Source: PBB1 sp043749095
GTDB taxonomy: Bacteria; Pseudomonadota; Gammaproteobacteria; Burkholderiales; Burkholderiaceae_C
DNA length: 12,910 nt
Direction of reading: 5' to 3'
NCBI GenBank assembly: GCA_043749095.1
Contig: JAYVEB010000147.1
Location: forward strand, 1 to 12,910
Shown here: positions 1 to 7,274 of the stretch, piece after piece
Numbering within the stretch: the first letter of the stretch is position 1
Layout of the letters: each line of letters opens with the position of its first letter
Notes under the pieces: generated by a model
Told to the model about the DNA's origin: nothing
Database searches by the model: none
Seen by the model: only the letters and a program-made list of their open reading frames with translations
Position numbers and translations under genes: made by a program

Positions 1-696
1 GTGGCTGTCGAGCGAGTCGATGTCGCGCAGAATTTGCCGCGCTTCCTCGAACTGCTCGGCGTTCAGCATGCGGCTGCGCATCATGAAGCTGACCGCGCGC
101 CGGGTGTCCATCACATTGCGCCGGATGCGGCCGTTCAAGTCTTCCTCTTTCGCGATGGCCGACAGCGCCTCGGCGGCCATCGCATCGTTGACGTCTTCCT
201 TCAGCACCCGCTGGCTGACTTTTTCGAGCGCGTCGTAGATGCCTTCCAAGGCATCGGCGCTGTACTCGGCATCGGCGTCATACAGCTTCAACAACACGTC
301 CTTCGCGTCCTCGATCAGCGCCGGAATGCGCCGTGCGCGCAGCCGTAGCAGCCGGAACACCGGCAACTCCTCGCCGTGCACCGAGAACAACACGTTCTTG
401 AACAGGATGAACGCGACCCGGACGTTGCGCGGCGTTTCGTCGTCATCGATCAGGAAGTCGCTACGTATGTGCAGCTCGCCGTTGTCTTCTTCGTAGAAGC
501 GGGCCGACTCTTCCAGGTCATCGTCGACCGCATCATCGGGAATCGTGACGCCGAAATGCTGCGCGATCCAGCTTTTTTCCTCTGCCGTGGGCGCGTCGAG
601 GTCGACCCACACCGGCAGCACATTGGACAGTGCGTCGCGGCTTTCAATCTCTTCCTGGAACAGCCGACCATGGGCCAGCGAAAAGACATTGAGCAT
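1..696 (-). CDS. corA: CorA-family magnesium/cobalt channel, partial (N-terminal cytoplasmic domain)
   Basis: The reverse frame is open from ATG at 696 to the left edge with no stop, giving 232 residues. It starts MLNVFSLAHGRL and contains ESARFYEEDNGELHI (about 66-80) and ARQILRDIDSL near the edge. These match the order and wording of the Salmonella/E. coli CorA cytoplasmic domain (EASARFFEDEDGLHI, AREILRDIESL). CorA is a homopentameric inner-membrane channel for Mg2+ and Co2+. The two membrane helices and the GMN selectivity motif lie at the extreme C-terminus and are outside this window, so the pore cannot be checked. The start is supported by GGAG (minus strand, 702-705) five bases upstream. 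The gene is divergent from hpf. Family assignment is confident; the missing third of the protein means intactness is unknown. Confidence 0.9.
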   Translation of the reverse strand, partial: MLNVFSLAHGRLFQEEIESRDALSNVLPVWVDLDAPTAEEKSWIAQHFGVTIPDDAVDDDLEESARFYEEDNGELHIRSDFLIDDDETPRNVRVAFILFKNVLFSVHGEELPVFRLLRLRARRIPALIEDAKDVLLKLYDADAEYSADALEGIYDALEKVSQRVLKEDVNDAMAAEALSAIAKEEDLNGRIRRNVMDTRRAVSFMMRSRMLNAEQFEEARQILRDIDSLDSH

Positions 697-723
697 GCAA
701 GCTCCAGCGAAGCGACAGCAAAA

Positions 724-729
724 ATTATC
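724..729 (-). promoter_or_regulatory. Candidate -10 element for corA
   Basis: Read on the minus strand this is GATAAT, five of six matches to the sigma-70 -10 consensus, placed 27 bases before the corA start. The best upstream hexamer (CTTTGT, 17-base spacing) is a poor -35 match, so this is a weak call based mainly on the -10 element and its position. Confidence 0.3.
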
Positions 730-905
730 GCATCGGGGCCTTGCGGACAAAGCGCACGCAAATCGATACCCGATGAATCGCTTTCCGCCTTGCCCGATTC
801 GCCGATCAGGCGCAAGATCACTTCAGGTCGGTTTGTGCCAGCCGTTCATGGCGACAAAGCCTACCCTTGTGCCTCCTGTGTTTCATCCGTGCGAAAGGGG
901 TTTTC

Positions 906-1247
906 ATGAACTTGACGATCAGCGGCCATCACCTCGACATCACGCCCTCCTTGCGAGAGTATGTGCTTACCAAGCTGGAGCGGGTCACCCGCCACTTCGA
1001 CCAGGTGGTAGACATCACAGTGTTGTTGTCGGTCGAAAAGCTGAAGGAAAAGGAACGTCGGCAAAAGGCCGAAGTCACACTACATGTCAAAGGCAAGGAC
1101 ATCTTCATCGAGCAATCGTGCGAGGACATGTACGCCGCCGTCGATCAGTTGATGGACAAGCTAGACCGTCAGGTGTGTCGCCATAAGGGCCGGTTGCAGG
1201 ACCACCACCATGTGGCGGCAAAACGACTGGATGCCCAGGCGGCTTGA
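906..1247 (+). CDS. hpf: Ribosome hibernation-promoting factor (short HPF / YhbH type)
   Basis: A 113-residue protein beginning MNLTISGHHLDITPSLREYV. This is the HPF/sigma-54 modulation fold: the 'GxxxxxTxxLxxYVxxKLxRVxRHFD' opening, the EKLKEKERRQKAEVTLHV strand region and a C-terminal helix with CEDMYAAVDQLMDKLDRQV. The family binds the 30S decoding region and drives formation of inactive 100S ribosomes in stationary phase. At 113 residues it is a short-form HPF, lacking the second dimerisation domain of long HPFs. The AAAGGGG run at 894-900 sits just ahead of ATG 906 and decides the start; an upstream in-frame alternative at 867 has no comparable site. In many betaproteobacteria hpf lies between rpoN and ptsN. 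Here ptsN follows, but the upstream gene is divergent corA, so rpoN is elsewhere. Confidence 0.92.
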   Translation: MNLTISGHHLDITPSLREYVLTKLERVTRHFDQVVDITVLLSVEKLKEKERRQKAEVTLHVKGKDIFIEQSCEDMYAAVDQLMDKLDRQVCRHKGRLQDHHHVAAKRLDAQAA

Positions 1248-1273
1248 CGGCTCTTGCGGCCACTACGATCATG

Positions 1274-1301
1274 GAAACAGCGGCCTGAGGGCTGCTGTTT
1301 C
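1274..1301 (+). terminator. Strong stem-loop between hpf and ptsN, probable terminator or attenuator
   Basis: The sequence forms a 12-bp stem (1274-1285 with 1290-1301, one G-T pair) closed by a four-base TGAG loop. The right arm ends TGTTTC and is followed by ACTTTT. It starts 26 bases after the hpf stop codon. Geometry and the T-rich right side fit an intrinsic terminator, although the T tract is interrupted. If it works, ptsN-hprK needs read-through or its own promoter in 1302-1479. Confidence 0.65.
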
Positions 1302-1479
1302 ACTTTTGGCACACACCCCCCGACACCGGGGATTCAACGACATTGCTGCAACGCAACATCATGGGCACTATGCATTTCGGTCACCGGTCGCTCCGTCTCG
1401 AGCAGAGCCACGCGTCTTTTGGTACCCCCACGGCAGCGTGCGACGAGGCACAAGCCGAAGCTGCCGCTTGGACCCTCTG
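1302..1479. other. hpf-ptsN leader region, no gene seen
   Basis: This 178-bp stretch contains a second small dyad (CCCCG-ACAC-CGGGG, about 1317-1330) and no convincing coding frame. A long frame open from 1210 runs through it into ptsN, but that part has no homology I recognise and the ptsN family start lies at 1480. A weak -35/-10 pair (TTGCTG, 17 bases, CACTAT, around 1344-1372) is the best promoter I can see, and it is not convincing. Confidence 0.3.
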
Positions 1480-1950
1480 ATGAACCGTCTCGCAGCCATC
1501 CTGCCCGCCAGCAATGTGCTGGTCGGCGTGGACGCCACCAGCAAGAAGCGTGTGTTCGAACACGTCGGCTTGCTGTTCGAAAATCAGCATGCGGTCGCGC
1601 GCGCGACTGTCACCGACAACCTGTTTGCGCGAGAACGGCTGGGCTCGACCGGCCTCGGCCATGGCGTGGCCATCCCGCACGGGCGCATCAAAGGCCTGAA
1701 AAACCCGCTGGCCGCGGTGCTCCGGGTGCAGCAGGCGATTCCGTTCGATGCGCCCGATGACGAGCCGGTCACGCTGATGATCTTTTTGTTGGTGCCTGAA
1801 GCCGCAACGCAGCGGCATCTCGAAATCCTGTCGGAGATCGCGGAGATGCTGAGCGACCGGGAACTGCGCGAACGCCTGAAGACCGAAAGCTCGGCGACCA
1901 GGGTGCACGAACTGATCGCGAATTGGGAACCGCTGAAGTCAGTGGCCTGA
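1480..1950 (+). CDS. ptsN: PTS nitrogen-regulatory protein EIIA(Ntr)
   Basis: A 156-residue EIIA domain of fructose/mannitol type, close to the usual PtsN length. The phosphorylation motif GHGVAIPHGRIKG places the active-site histidine at about residue 67 (His73 in E. coli PtsN). The opening MNRLAAILPASNVLVGV and the VLLVP-like strand (LMIFLLVPEAATQRHLEIL) are typical. It accepts phosphate from EINtr and NPr/HPr and acts as a regulator of potassium transport, nitrogen/carbon balance or stress responses rather than in sugar uptake. The ATG at 1480 is chosen because it aligns with the family start; no strong ribosome-binding site is visible before it. It lies 73 bp upstream of hprK, same strand, the usual betaproteobacterial pairing. 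Confidence 0.93.
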   Translation: MNRLAAILPASNVLVGVDATSKKRVFEHVGLLFENQHAVARATVTDNLFARERLGSTGLGHGVAIPHGRIKGLKNPLAAVLRVQQAIPFDAPDDEPVTLMIFLLVPEAATQRHLEILSEIAEMLSDRELRERLKTESSATRVHELIANWEPLKSVA

Positions 1951-1975
1951 GGCTGCGCCCCACCGCCTCCCAGGT

Positions 1976-1992
1976 CGATCACACCGTGATCG
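1976..1992. promoter_or_regulatory. Perfect 7-bp dyad between ptsN and hprK
   Basis: CGATCAC-ACC-GTGATCG is a perfect inverted repeat with a three-base centre in the 73-bp ptsN-hprK gap, 32 bases before the hprK start. There is no T tract, so it is not a classical terminator. It could be an operator or an intercistronic RNA hairpin; the sequence alone does not decide. Confidence 0.4.
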
Positions 1993-2023
1993 CCGGCCGA
2001 TCCGGGCTGCACACCTCTGCGAC

Positions 2024-2977
2024 ATGAAGCCCATTGTCATCAGCGCTGAAGCGCTGTTCGAACACCACCGCGCCGCGCTGCACTGGGAGTGGCTCGCCGG
2101 CCACGCGCACCCGGAACGCCGCTTCGACGAAGCGGCTGTGCGCAATGCCCAATCAGCAGCGGACCTGGTCGGCTATCTCAATTACATCCATCCGTACCGG
2201 GTGCAGCTGGTCGGCCGCCGCGAGGTCGCATACCTGCTCGACACGTCGCCGGAAGACCAGGAGCGGCGCATCCAGCGAATCGTCACGCTGGAGCCGCCAG
2301 TGGTCATCGTCGCCGACGGGCAGGTGCCGCCCGACCGGCTCGTCGCCATGTGCGATCGCGCAGCGATCCCGCTGTTCGTCACGGCCGAGTCGGCAGGCCA
2401 GGTCATCGACATGGTGCGCGGCTACCTGAGCCAGCTGTTCGCAGAACGCACCACGCGGCACGGCGTCTTCATGGACATCCTCGGTCTGGGCGTTTTGCTG
2501 ACCGGCGAATCGGGGCTGGGCAAGAGCGAGCTGGGCCTGGAGCTGATCTCTCGCGGTCATGGCCTGGTGGCCGACGACGCGGTCGACATCTACCGGATGT
2601 CGCAGAGCGCCCTCGAAGGGCGCTGCCCGGAGCTGCTGATGAACCTGCTCGAAGTGCGTGGTATCGGGCTGCTCGACATCAAGGCCATCTTCGGCGAGAC
2701 GGCGGTGCGGCGAAAGATGCGCGTCAAGCTGATCGTGCACCTGGTGCGCAAGGAAACGATGGAGCGCGAGTTCGAACGGCTGCCGTACGAGCCGCTGTAC
2801 GAGAACATCCTCGATGTGCCAGTGCGCAAGGCGGTGATCGCGGTCGATGCGGGTCGCAATCTCGCGGTGCTGGTTGAAGCAGCGGTGCGCAACACGATCT
2901 TGCAGCTGCGCGGCATCGACACCTACAAGGAATTCATCGAGCGGCATCAGCGCGCACTCGAGCGCGGCACCGAATGA
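2024..2977 (+). CDS. hprK: HPr kinase/phosphorylase
   Basis: A 317-residue protein of normal HprK length. The C-terminal catalytic domain carries the Walker A loop GESGLGKS (161-168), a preceding catalytic-type histidine in TTRHGVFMDILGLGV (His146), the acidic pair in LVADDAVDI (Asp184-Asp185), and the HprK signature LLEVRGIGLLDI (208-219). The tail has the PVRKAVIAVDAGRNLAVLVE region (266-285). The N-terminal ~130 residues form the family's non-catalytic domain. HprK phosphorylates a serine of HPr with ATP or pyrophosphate and reverses the reaction. In proteobacteria it accompanies an incomplete PTS, consistent with ptsN just upstream. rapZ, often next in line, is absent; convergent fur follows after a 41-bp gap. 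ATG 2024 matches the family start. Confidence 0.96.
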   Translation: MKPIVISAEALFEHHRAALHWEWLAGHAHPERRFDEAAVRNAQSAADLVGYLNYIHPYRVQLVGRREVAYLLDTSPEDQERRIQRIVTLEPPVVIVADGQVPPDRLVAMCDRAAIPLFVTAESAGQVIDMVRGYLSQLFAERTTRHGVFMDILGLGVLLTGESGLGKSELGLELISRGHGLVADDAVDIYRMSQSALEGRCPELLMNLLEVRGIGLLDIKAIFGETAVRRKMRVKLIVHLVRKETMEREFERLPYEPLYENILDVPVRKAVIAVDAGRNLAVLVEAAVRNTILQLRGIDTYKEFIERHQRALERGTE

Positions 2978-3018
2978 CCCACTGAGCGACGGCCATCACC
3001 CAGGCGCCGTGCGCAGAC

Positions 3019-3447
3019 TCAACGTGATTTGTGCGGGCAGTTTTTCTTGGCGCACACCGCATACAGCGACAGGGCGTGTTCCTGCAGATCAAAGCCGCGC
3101 GACTGCGTGACCGCGCGTTGCCGCTTTTCGATTTCGGCATCGAAAAACTCCTCGACACGGCCACAATCAAGACACACCAAATGATCGTGGTGCTTACCCT
3201 CATTGAGTTCAAACACCGACTTGCCGGATTCGAAATGGTTGCGCGACAGGATGCCGGCCTGTTCGAACTGCATCAAGACCCGGTACACCGTGGCCAGCCC
3301 GACATCAGAGCCTTCAGCGAGCAGAACCTTGTACACGTCTTCAGCAGTCAAGTGCCTCTGGGCGGTCTGCTGGAAGACCTCCAGGATCTTGATGCGCGGC
3401 AAGGTGGCTTTCAAGCCGCTGCTCTTCAGTTCGTCAGCATTCGACAT
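3019..3447 (-). CDS. fur: Ferric uptake regulator Fur
   Basis: A 142-residue protein, standard Fur length. The N-terminal winged helix begins with the diagnostic GLKATLPRIKILEVF (11-25) and contains TAEDVYKVLLAEGSDVGLATVYRVL (34-58). The regulatory metal site HHDH is at 86-89. Structural zinc cysteines are in CLDCG (Cys92, Cys95) and CAKKNC (Cys132, Cys137). Fur bound to Fe2+ represses iron acquisition genes through 19-bp operators. It is transcribed divergently from bamE across a 98-bp gap containing a Fur-box-like dyad, so autoregulation is plausible. exbBD, often an iron-regulated energiser, lies a few genes away. The downstream gap to hprK has only a weak ACGGC/GCCGT stem and no clear terminator. 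Confidence 0.97.
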   Translation of the reverse strand: MSNADELKSSGLKATLPRIKILEVFQQTAQRHLTAEDVYKVLLAEGSDVGLATVYRVLMQFEQAGILSRNHFESGKSVFELNEGKHHDHLVCLDCGRVEEFFDAEIEKRQRAVTQSRGFDLQEHALSLYAVCAKKNCPHKSR

Positions 3448-3488
3448 GGTGGCTCCCGTGGGGCGATCGGGTCACAAGCCCCTCCCGC

Positions 3489-3511
3489 TAGAATGATTCG
3501 ATCATATCGAG
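3489..3511. promoter_or_regulatory. Candidate Fur-box-like dyad and overlapping divergent -10 elements between fur and bamE
   Basis: The centre is ATGAT-TCG-ATCAT (3493-3505), flanked on the left by TAGA. The left half TAGAATGAT matches seven of nine positions of the classic Fur half site GATAATGAT. The two halves are spaced by three bases rather than one, so this is not a perfect Fur box. TAGAAT (3489-3494, plus strand) and TATGAT (minus strand, within the dyad) are each five of six matches to a -10 hexamer, pointing at bamE and fur respectively. Neither has a good -35 at 17 bases. Position in a divergent fur intergenic region is the main supporting argument. Confidence 0.4.
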
Positions 3512-3545
3512 TCGGGTTTGCGGTGAGTGAATCCTTGAATCTTCC

Positions 3546-4091
3546 ATGCCACTGATTTCAACGGTTCGCTCCTGTCTGCTGCTTGCCGCTGTTGGGGCGA
3601 CGGCCGGGTTGGCCGGATGCGAGATGCTGGTGTCGAAAGAGCGCCTCACGAGCTTCGTGAAGCCGTACAGCGTCGAGGTCGTGCAGGGCAATGTGCTGAC
3701 GAAAGAGCTGATCGCACGGGTGCAGATCGGCATGCCGAGAGCTCAGGTGCGCGATCAGCTCGGCTCGCCGCTGCTGACCGATGTATTTCACGGCGACCGT
3801 TGGGACTATGTGTTCACGATTCGCCGCCGTGGCACCGAGCCTCAGCGGCGCAGCGTCGTGCTGATGTTCGACGGTGACCGCCTGATCAGCATTGATACCG
3901 GCGGCGAACTGCCGGCCGAAGAAGCTTTCGTGGCATCGATCGATTCGGCATCGACTGGTGGCAAGCCGCCTCCGCTGGCGCTGAGCGCCGACGAGGTGCA
4001 GTCACTGAAGCCGCCACCGAAAGAGGCCGTGGTCGCGCCGCCGACCGTCCCACCAGGGCGCGTCTACCCACCGCTGGAGCCACCACGCTGA
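3546..4091 (+). CDS. bamE: Outer-membrane assembly lipoprotein BamE (SmpA/OmlA)
   Basis: A 181-residue lipoprotein. Residues 1-24 form a type II signal peptide with hydrophobic core LLLAAVGATAG and lipobox LAGC, so Cys25 is the acylated residue. The SmpA/OmlA domain follows, with PYSVEVVQGNVLTKE, RVQIGMPRAQVRDQLGSPLL and VFHGDRWDYVFTI (about 40-92). BamE is an accessory subunit of the BAM complex that folds outer-membrane beta-barrel proteins. The C-terminal third (about 122-181) is Pro/Ala/Glu rich, ends YPPLEPPR, and is absent from the 113-residue E. coli protein. The gene sits divergently next to fur, a common arrangement in beta/gammaproteobacteria. Its stop overlaps the dapB start by one base (TGATG). 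The ribosome-binding site is weak, so the start rests on the signal peptide. Confidence 0.93.
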   Translation: MPLISTVRSCLLLAAVGATAGLAGCEMLVSKERLTSFVKPYSVEVVQGNVLTKELIARVQIGMPRAQVRDQLGSPLLTDVFHGDRWDYVFTIRRRGTEPQRRSVVLMFDGDRLISIDTGGELPAEEAFVASIDSASTGGKPPPLALSADEVQSLKPPPKEAVVAPPTVPPGRVYPPLEPPR

Positions 4092-4945
4092 TGGGTGTGC
4101 CGGCGGATGCATACGCGGCCGGTGCGGATCGGTTGAGAGTCGCCATCGCTGGCGCCTCGGGCCGCATGGGCCGCATGCTGATCGACGCGGTCATCGCGGC
4201 TGGCGATGACATGGTGCTCAGCGGTGCGCTGGATTTGGCCGACAGCCCTGCGCTCGGCCACGACGCCGCGGCCTTTGCCGGCCACGCAAGCGGCGTGACC
4301 ATCACCGCCAACCTGCGCACTGGGCTGGCCAACGCGCAGGTGCTGATCGACTTCACGCGCCCCGCCGGAACGCTGGCGCACCTGGCCGTGTGCCGTGAGC
4401 TGGGCGTCAAGGCGGTGATCGGCACCACCGGCTTCACAGAGGCTCAGAAAGCCGAGATCGCTGACCACGCCCGCCACATCGCCATCATGATGGCGCCCAA
4501 CATGAGCGTCGGCGTCAACGTGGTTCTCAAGCTTCTGGACAGCGCGGCGCGGATGCTCAGCGACGGCTACGACATAGAGATCATCGAGGCCCATCACCGG
4601 CACAAGGTCGATGCGCCCAGTGGCACCGCGCTGAAGATGGGCGAGGTGGTTGCTGCGGCACTCGGGCGCGACTTGAAGGACTGCGCGGTGTACGGGCGCG
4701 AAGGCCTGTCATCACCCGATGGCGGCGAACGCGATCCAAAGACCATCGGCTTCGCCACGATCCGTGGCGGCGATGTGGTCGGCGACCACACGGTGCTGTT
4801 CGCCGGCATCGGCGAGCGCATCGAAATCAGCCACAAGAGTTCAAGTCGTGCCACCTACGCGCAGGGCAGCCTGCGCGCCGCGCGCTTCCTCGCTGGGCGG
4901 GCCCGCGGCCTGTTCGACATGAACGACGTGCTGGGGCTGGCGTGA
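4091..4945 (+). CDS. dapB: 4-hydroxy-tetrahydrodipicolinate reductase
   Basis: A 284-residue DapB (E. coli 273). The N-terminal Rossmann fold has RVAIAGASGRMGRMLIDAV (16-34), and GTTGF at 111-115. The catalytic signature is EAHHRHKVDAPSGTALKMGE (166-185), nearly identical to E. coli, with the acid/base histidine at 168 and lysine at 172. It reduces the dihydrodipicolinate precursor with NAD(P)H in the diaminopimelate/lysine pathway, which supplies peptidoglycan and lysine. ATG 4091 overlaps the bamE stop, so translation is probably coupled. About nine extra residues precede the fold compared with E. coli; an internal TTG at codon 15 would also give a compact protein but lacks support. Confidence 0.97.
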   Translation: MGVPADAYAAGADRLRVAIAGASGRMGRMLIDAVIAAGDDMVLSGALDLADSPALGHDAAAFAGHASGVTITANLRTGLANAQVLIDFTRPAGTLAHLAVCRELGVKAVIGTTGFTEAQKAEIADHARHIAIMMAPNMSVGVNVVLKLLDSAARMLSDGYDIEIIEAHHRHKVDAPSGTALKMGEVVAAALGRDLKDCAVYGREGLSSPDGGERDPKTIGFATIRGGDVVGDHTVLFAGIGERIEISHKSSSRATYAQGSLRAARFLAGRARGLFDMNDVLGLA

Positions 4946-4982
4946 TTCGCGACGCCGTCACGCCTGCGGAGACTGACACCCG

Positions 4983-5657
4983 ATGAGCGGATTCAACCAA
5001 TTCTGGGAACAAGGTGACCTCATCACGCGCAGCGTTGCGCTGCTGCTGCTGTTGATGTCGATCAGTGTCTGGGTGCTGATTTTCTGGAAGGGCTGGCTGC
5101 TGCGCCGCGTGCGCAGCGACATCGCCCGGGCGGTGCCGGCGTTCTGGGCCGCTGCCGATCTGCAAGCCGCACGCACACAGCTCGCCGCCTTCGACCGCGA
5201 GCAGGTGCTGACGCCCTTGCTGTCTGCTGCCACCGCCCAGCCGAATGCCCGCACGCTCGAAGCCCACGGACAGCGCACCTCGCAACTGACGCGCCGCCTG
5301 CGAGACGCCTTGCATGCGGTGCTCAGGCAGCTGCAGTTCGGCCAGGTGGTGCTGGCATCGATCGGCAGCACGGCACCGTTCATCGGCCTGTTCGGCACGG
5401 TGTGGGGCATCTATCACGCGCTGGTCAGCATCGCGTCCGCCGGCACGATCACCATTGAACGCGTGTCCGGCCCGGTCGGTGAAGCGCTGGTGATGACGGC
5501 AGCGGGCCTGGCTGTCGCGATTCCGGCGGTGCTGGCTTTCAACAACTTCGGCAAGATGGTCGGTGCCTGCGAGGCCGAGCTCGAAGGCTTTGCACACGAT
5601 CTGCGGGAGATGCAGGCCGATACCGACATCAACGCGACGCCGGCACGGCGGGATTGA
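4983..5657 (+). CDS. exbB: MotA/TolQ/ExbB family proton channel subunit
   Basis: A 224-residue inner-membrane protein with three predicted helices at about 14-36, 119-149 and 161-192, the ExbB/TolQ topology. Diagnostic sequence is GSTAPFIGLFGTVWGI (128-143) and GPVGEALVMTAAGLAVAIP (163-181), including the conserved Glu167 and Thr172 of the proton path. With ExbD it forms the pentamer-dimer motor that powers TonB-dependent import. GGAG at 4968-4971 is 11 bases before ATG, a slightly long spacing. It follows dapB by 37 bp and is followed at once by exbD. No tonB gene is visible here. A TolQ role is possible, but the missing tolA/tolB/pal neighbours and the partner's sequence favour ExbB. Confidence 0.9.
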   Translation: MSGFNQFWEQGDLITRSVALLLLLMSISVWVLIFWKGWLLRRVRSDIARAVPAFWAAADLQAARTQLAAFDREQVLTPLLSAATAQPNARTLEAHGQRTSQLTRRLRDALHAVLRQLQFGQVVLASIGSTAPFIGLFGTVWGIYHALVSIASAGTITIERVSGPVGEALVMTAAGLAVAIPAVLAFNNFGKMVGACEAELEGFAHDLREMQADTDINATPARRD

Positions 5658-5659
5658 CG

Positions 5660-6085
<426 letters not shown>

Positions 6086-6092
6086 GGCCTGA

Positions 6093-7274
6093 TCAGTCTT
6101 CCTTCAGGTGCCCTGCCCGCTGCTGCTTGGTCTCGATGTAGCGCGCGTTGTAGGGGTTGACCGGTCCGTACAGGGCCAGCCGCTCCACCACCTCCACGCC
6201 ACCCGCTTCGATCGCGGCGATCTTCTTCGGGTTGTTGGTCAGCAGGCGCACCTGCGTGATGCCCAATGACTTCAACATCGCCAGCGCGGGCGTGTAGTCG
6301 CGCTCATCGGCCATGAAGCCAAGGTAGCGGTCGGCGTCGATGGTGTCGAGCCCCTCGTCCTGCAAGCGGTAAGCGCGCAGCTTGTTCGCCAGGCCGATCG
6401 AGCGGCCTTCCTGCTGCAGGTACAGCAGCACGCCGCCGTGTTCTGCCAGCCGGGTGATGGCGCGGCGCAACTGGTCGCCACAGTCGCAGCGCAGGCTGCC
6501 GAGCAGATCGCCGGTCAGGCAGGCCGAGTGCAGACGCAGCGGCACCGGCTGGCTGAAGTCGGGCTGGCCGACGATGATGGCCAGGTGTTCGGCGCCGCCC
6601 GCGTCCTCGCGAAACAGCACCACCTCACAGTCCTCATGCGCTTCGATGGCCACCTGGGCATCACTGATGCGGCGCAAGCTGCGCGCGCCACGGGCTGGCG
6701 CGAGCTGCACATCCGCAGTGAAAACAGACAGCAGCTGTGCCGTGATCAGCCTTGCGGCCTCGGTGACAGGTACCTCGACGACCAGCAAGGCCGGCATGAG
6801 GCGGCCGTTCTTGGCCAGCGCCAGGGCACTGTCGAAGACTTGTTGCTGCGCTGCCAACTGCTGCACGACTGACAGCGATGCCGTTGGCATCGGCCGACCC
6901 GAGGTAGGCGTCACGGCGGCCAACTCCAACAGCACGTCCAGCGACACCCCCGCTGGCAGCGAGACCGACACCGCGGAGCCAGGCGGCGAGGACGCCGACA
7001 GGCCCAGAGTCGAGGCGCGCTCGGCGGTGAGCAGCAACTGCAACGGTGCGGCCCAAGAAGTCAGCCACGCCAGTCGGGCTGCATTCAGTGTTTCGACTGC
7101 GACCACCAGATTGCAGGGAGCGCCAGTGACCGGGCACCCGTCAACCGGACCGATCAGGCAGATGGCCCGGCCGTGCATCAACTCCGTCTGCGCCCGGTCC
7201 ACCCGAACCGCGGCCTGGTCGTCCTCCGGACTGATTTGCGCCGGGGGACGTTGTTCTTGGTAACGATCGTTCAT
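6093..7274 (-). CDS. ribA: GTP cyclohydrolase II with long, probably degenerate RibB-like N-terminal domain
   Basis: A 393-residue protein. Residues about 205-393 are a complete GTP cyclohydrolase II: zinc ligands in HSACLTGDLLGSLRCDCG (Cys252, Cys263, Cys265), GTP-site and catalytic segment QQEGRSIGLANKLRAYRLQD (288-307), FMADERDYTPAL, and the LLTNNPKKI and AGHL ending also found in E. coli RibA. The enzyme opens GTP to the pyrimidine precursor of riboflavin, releasing formate and pyrophosphate. The first ~200 residues faintly resemble the DHBP-synthase (RibB) half of bifunctional RibBA, but I cannot see RibB's acidic catalytic motif (DDEDREN-type), so that half is probably inactive. An upstream AGGAG lies about 29 bases before ATG 7274, too far to help, so the start is uncertain. 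It lies 151 bp downstream of bioD on the same strand. Confidence 0.9.
   Translation of the reverse strand: MNDRYQEQRPPAQISPEDDQAAVRVDRAQTELMHGRAICLIGPVDGCPVTGAPCNLVVAVETLNAARLAWLTSWAAPLQLLLTAERASTLGLSASSPPGSAVSVSLPAGVSLDVLLELAAVTPTSGRPMPTASLSVVQQLAAQQQVFDSALALAKNGRLMPALLVVEVPVTEAARLITAQLLSVFTADVQLAPARGARSLRRISDAQVAIEAHEDCEVVLFREDAGGAEHLAIIVGQPDFSQPVPLRLHSACLTGDLLGSLRCDCGDQLRRAITRLAEHGGVLLYLQQEGRSIGLANKLRAYRLQDEGLDTIDADRYLGFMADERDYTPALAMLKSLGITQVRLLTNNPKKIAAIEAGGVEVVERLALYGPVNPYNARYIETKQQRAGHLKED

Noticed and set aside
1307..1323. TGGCAC suggesting a sigma-54 promoter before ptsN
   Set aside because: The TTGC element required five bases later is absent (the sequence is C-rich).
1210..1479. 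90-residue N-terminal extension of PtsN
   Set aside because: It overlaps the end of hpf and the terminator-like hairpin, has no family similarity, and PtsN proteins begin at the position of ATG 1480.
2089..2947. Long alternative frames on both strands over hprK
   Set aside because: They shadow a gene whose own frame contains Walker A and the HprK signature.
6382..7263. 293-codon plus-strand frame across ribA
   Set aside because: Antisense to an intact GTP cyclohydrolase II. The Ser/Arg/Cys-rich translation has no recognisable domain.
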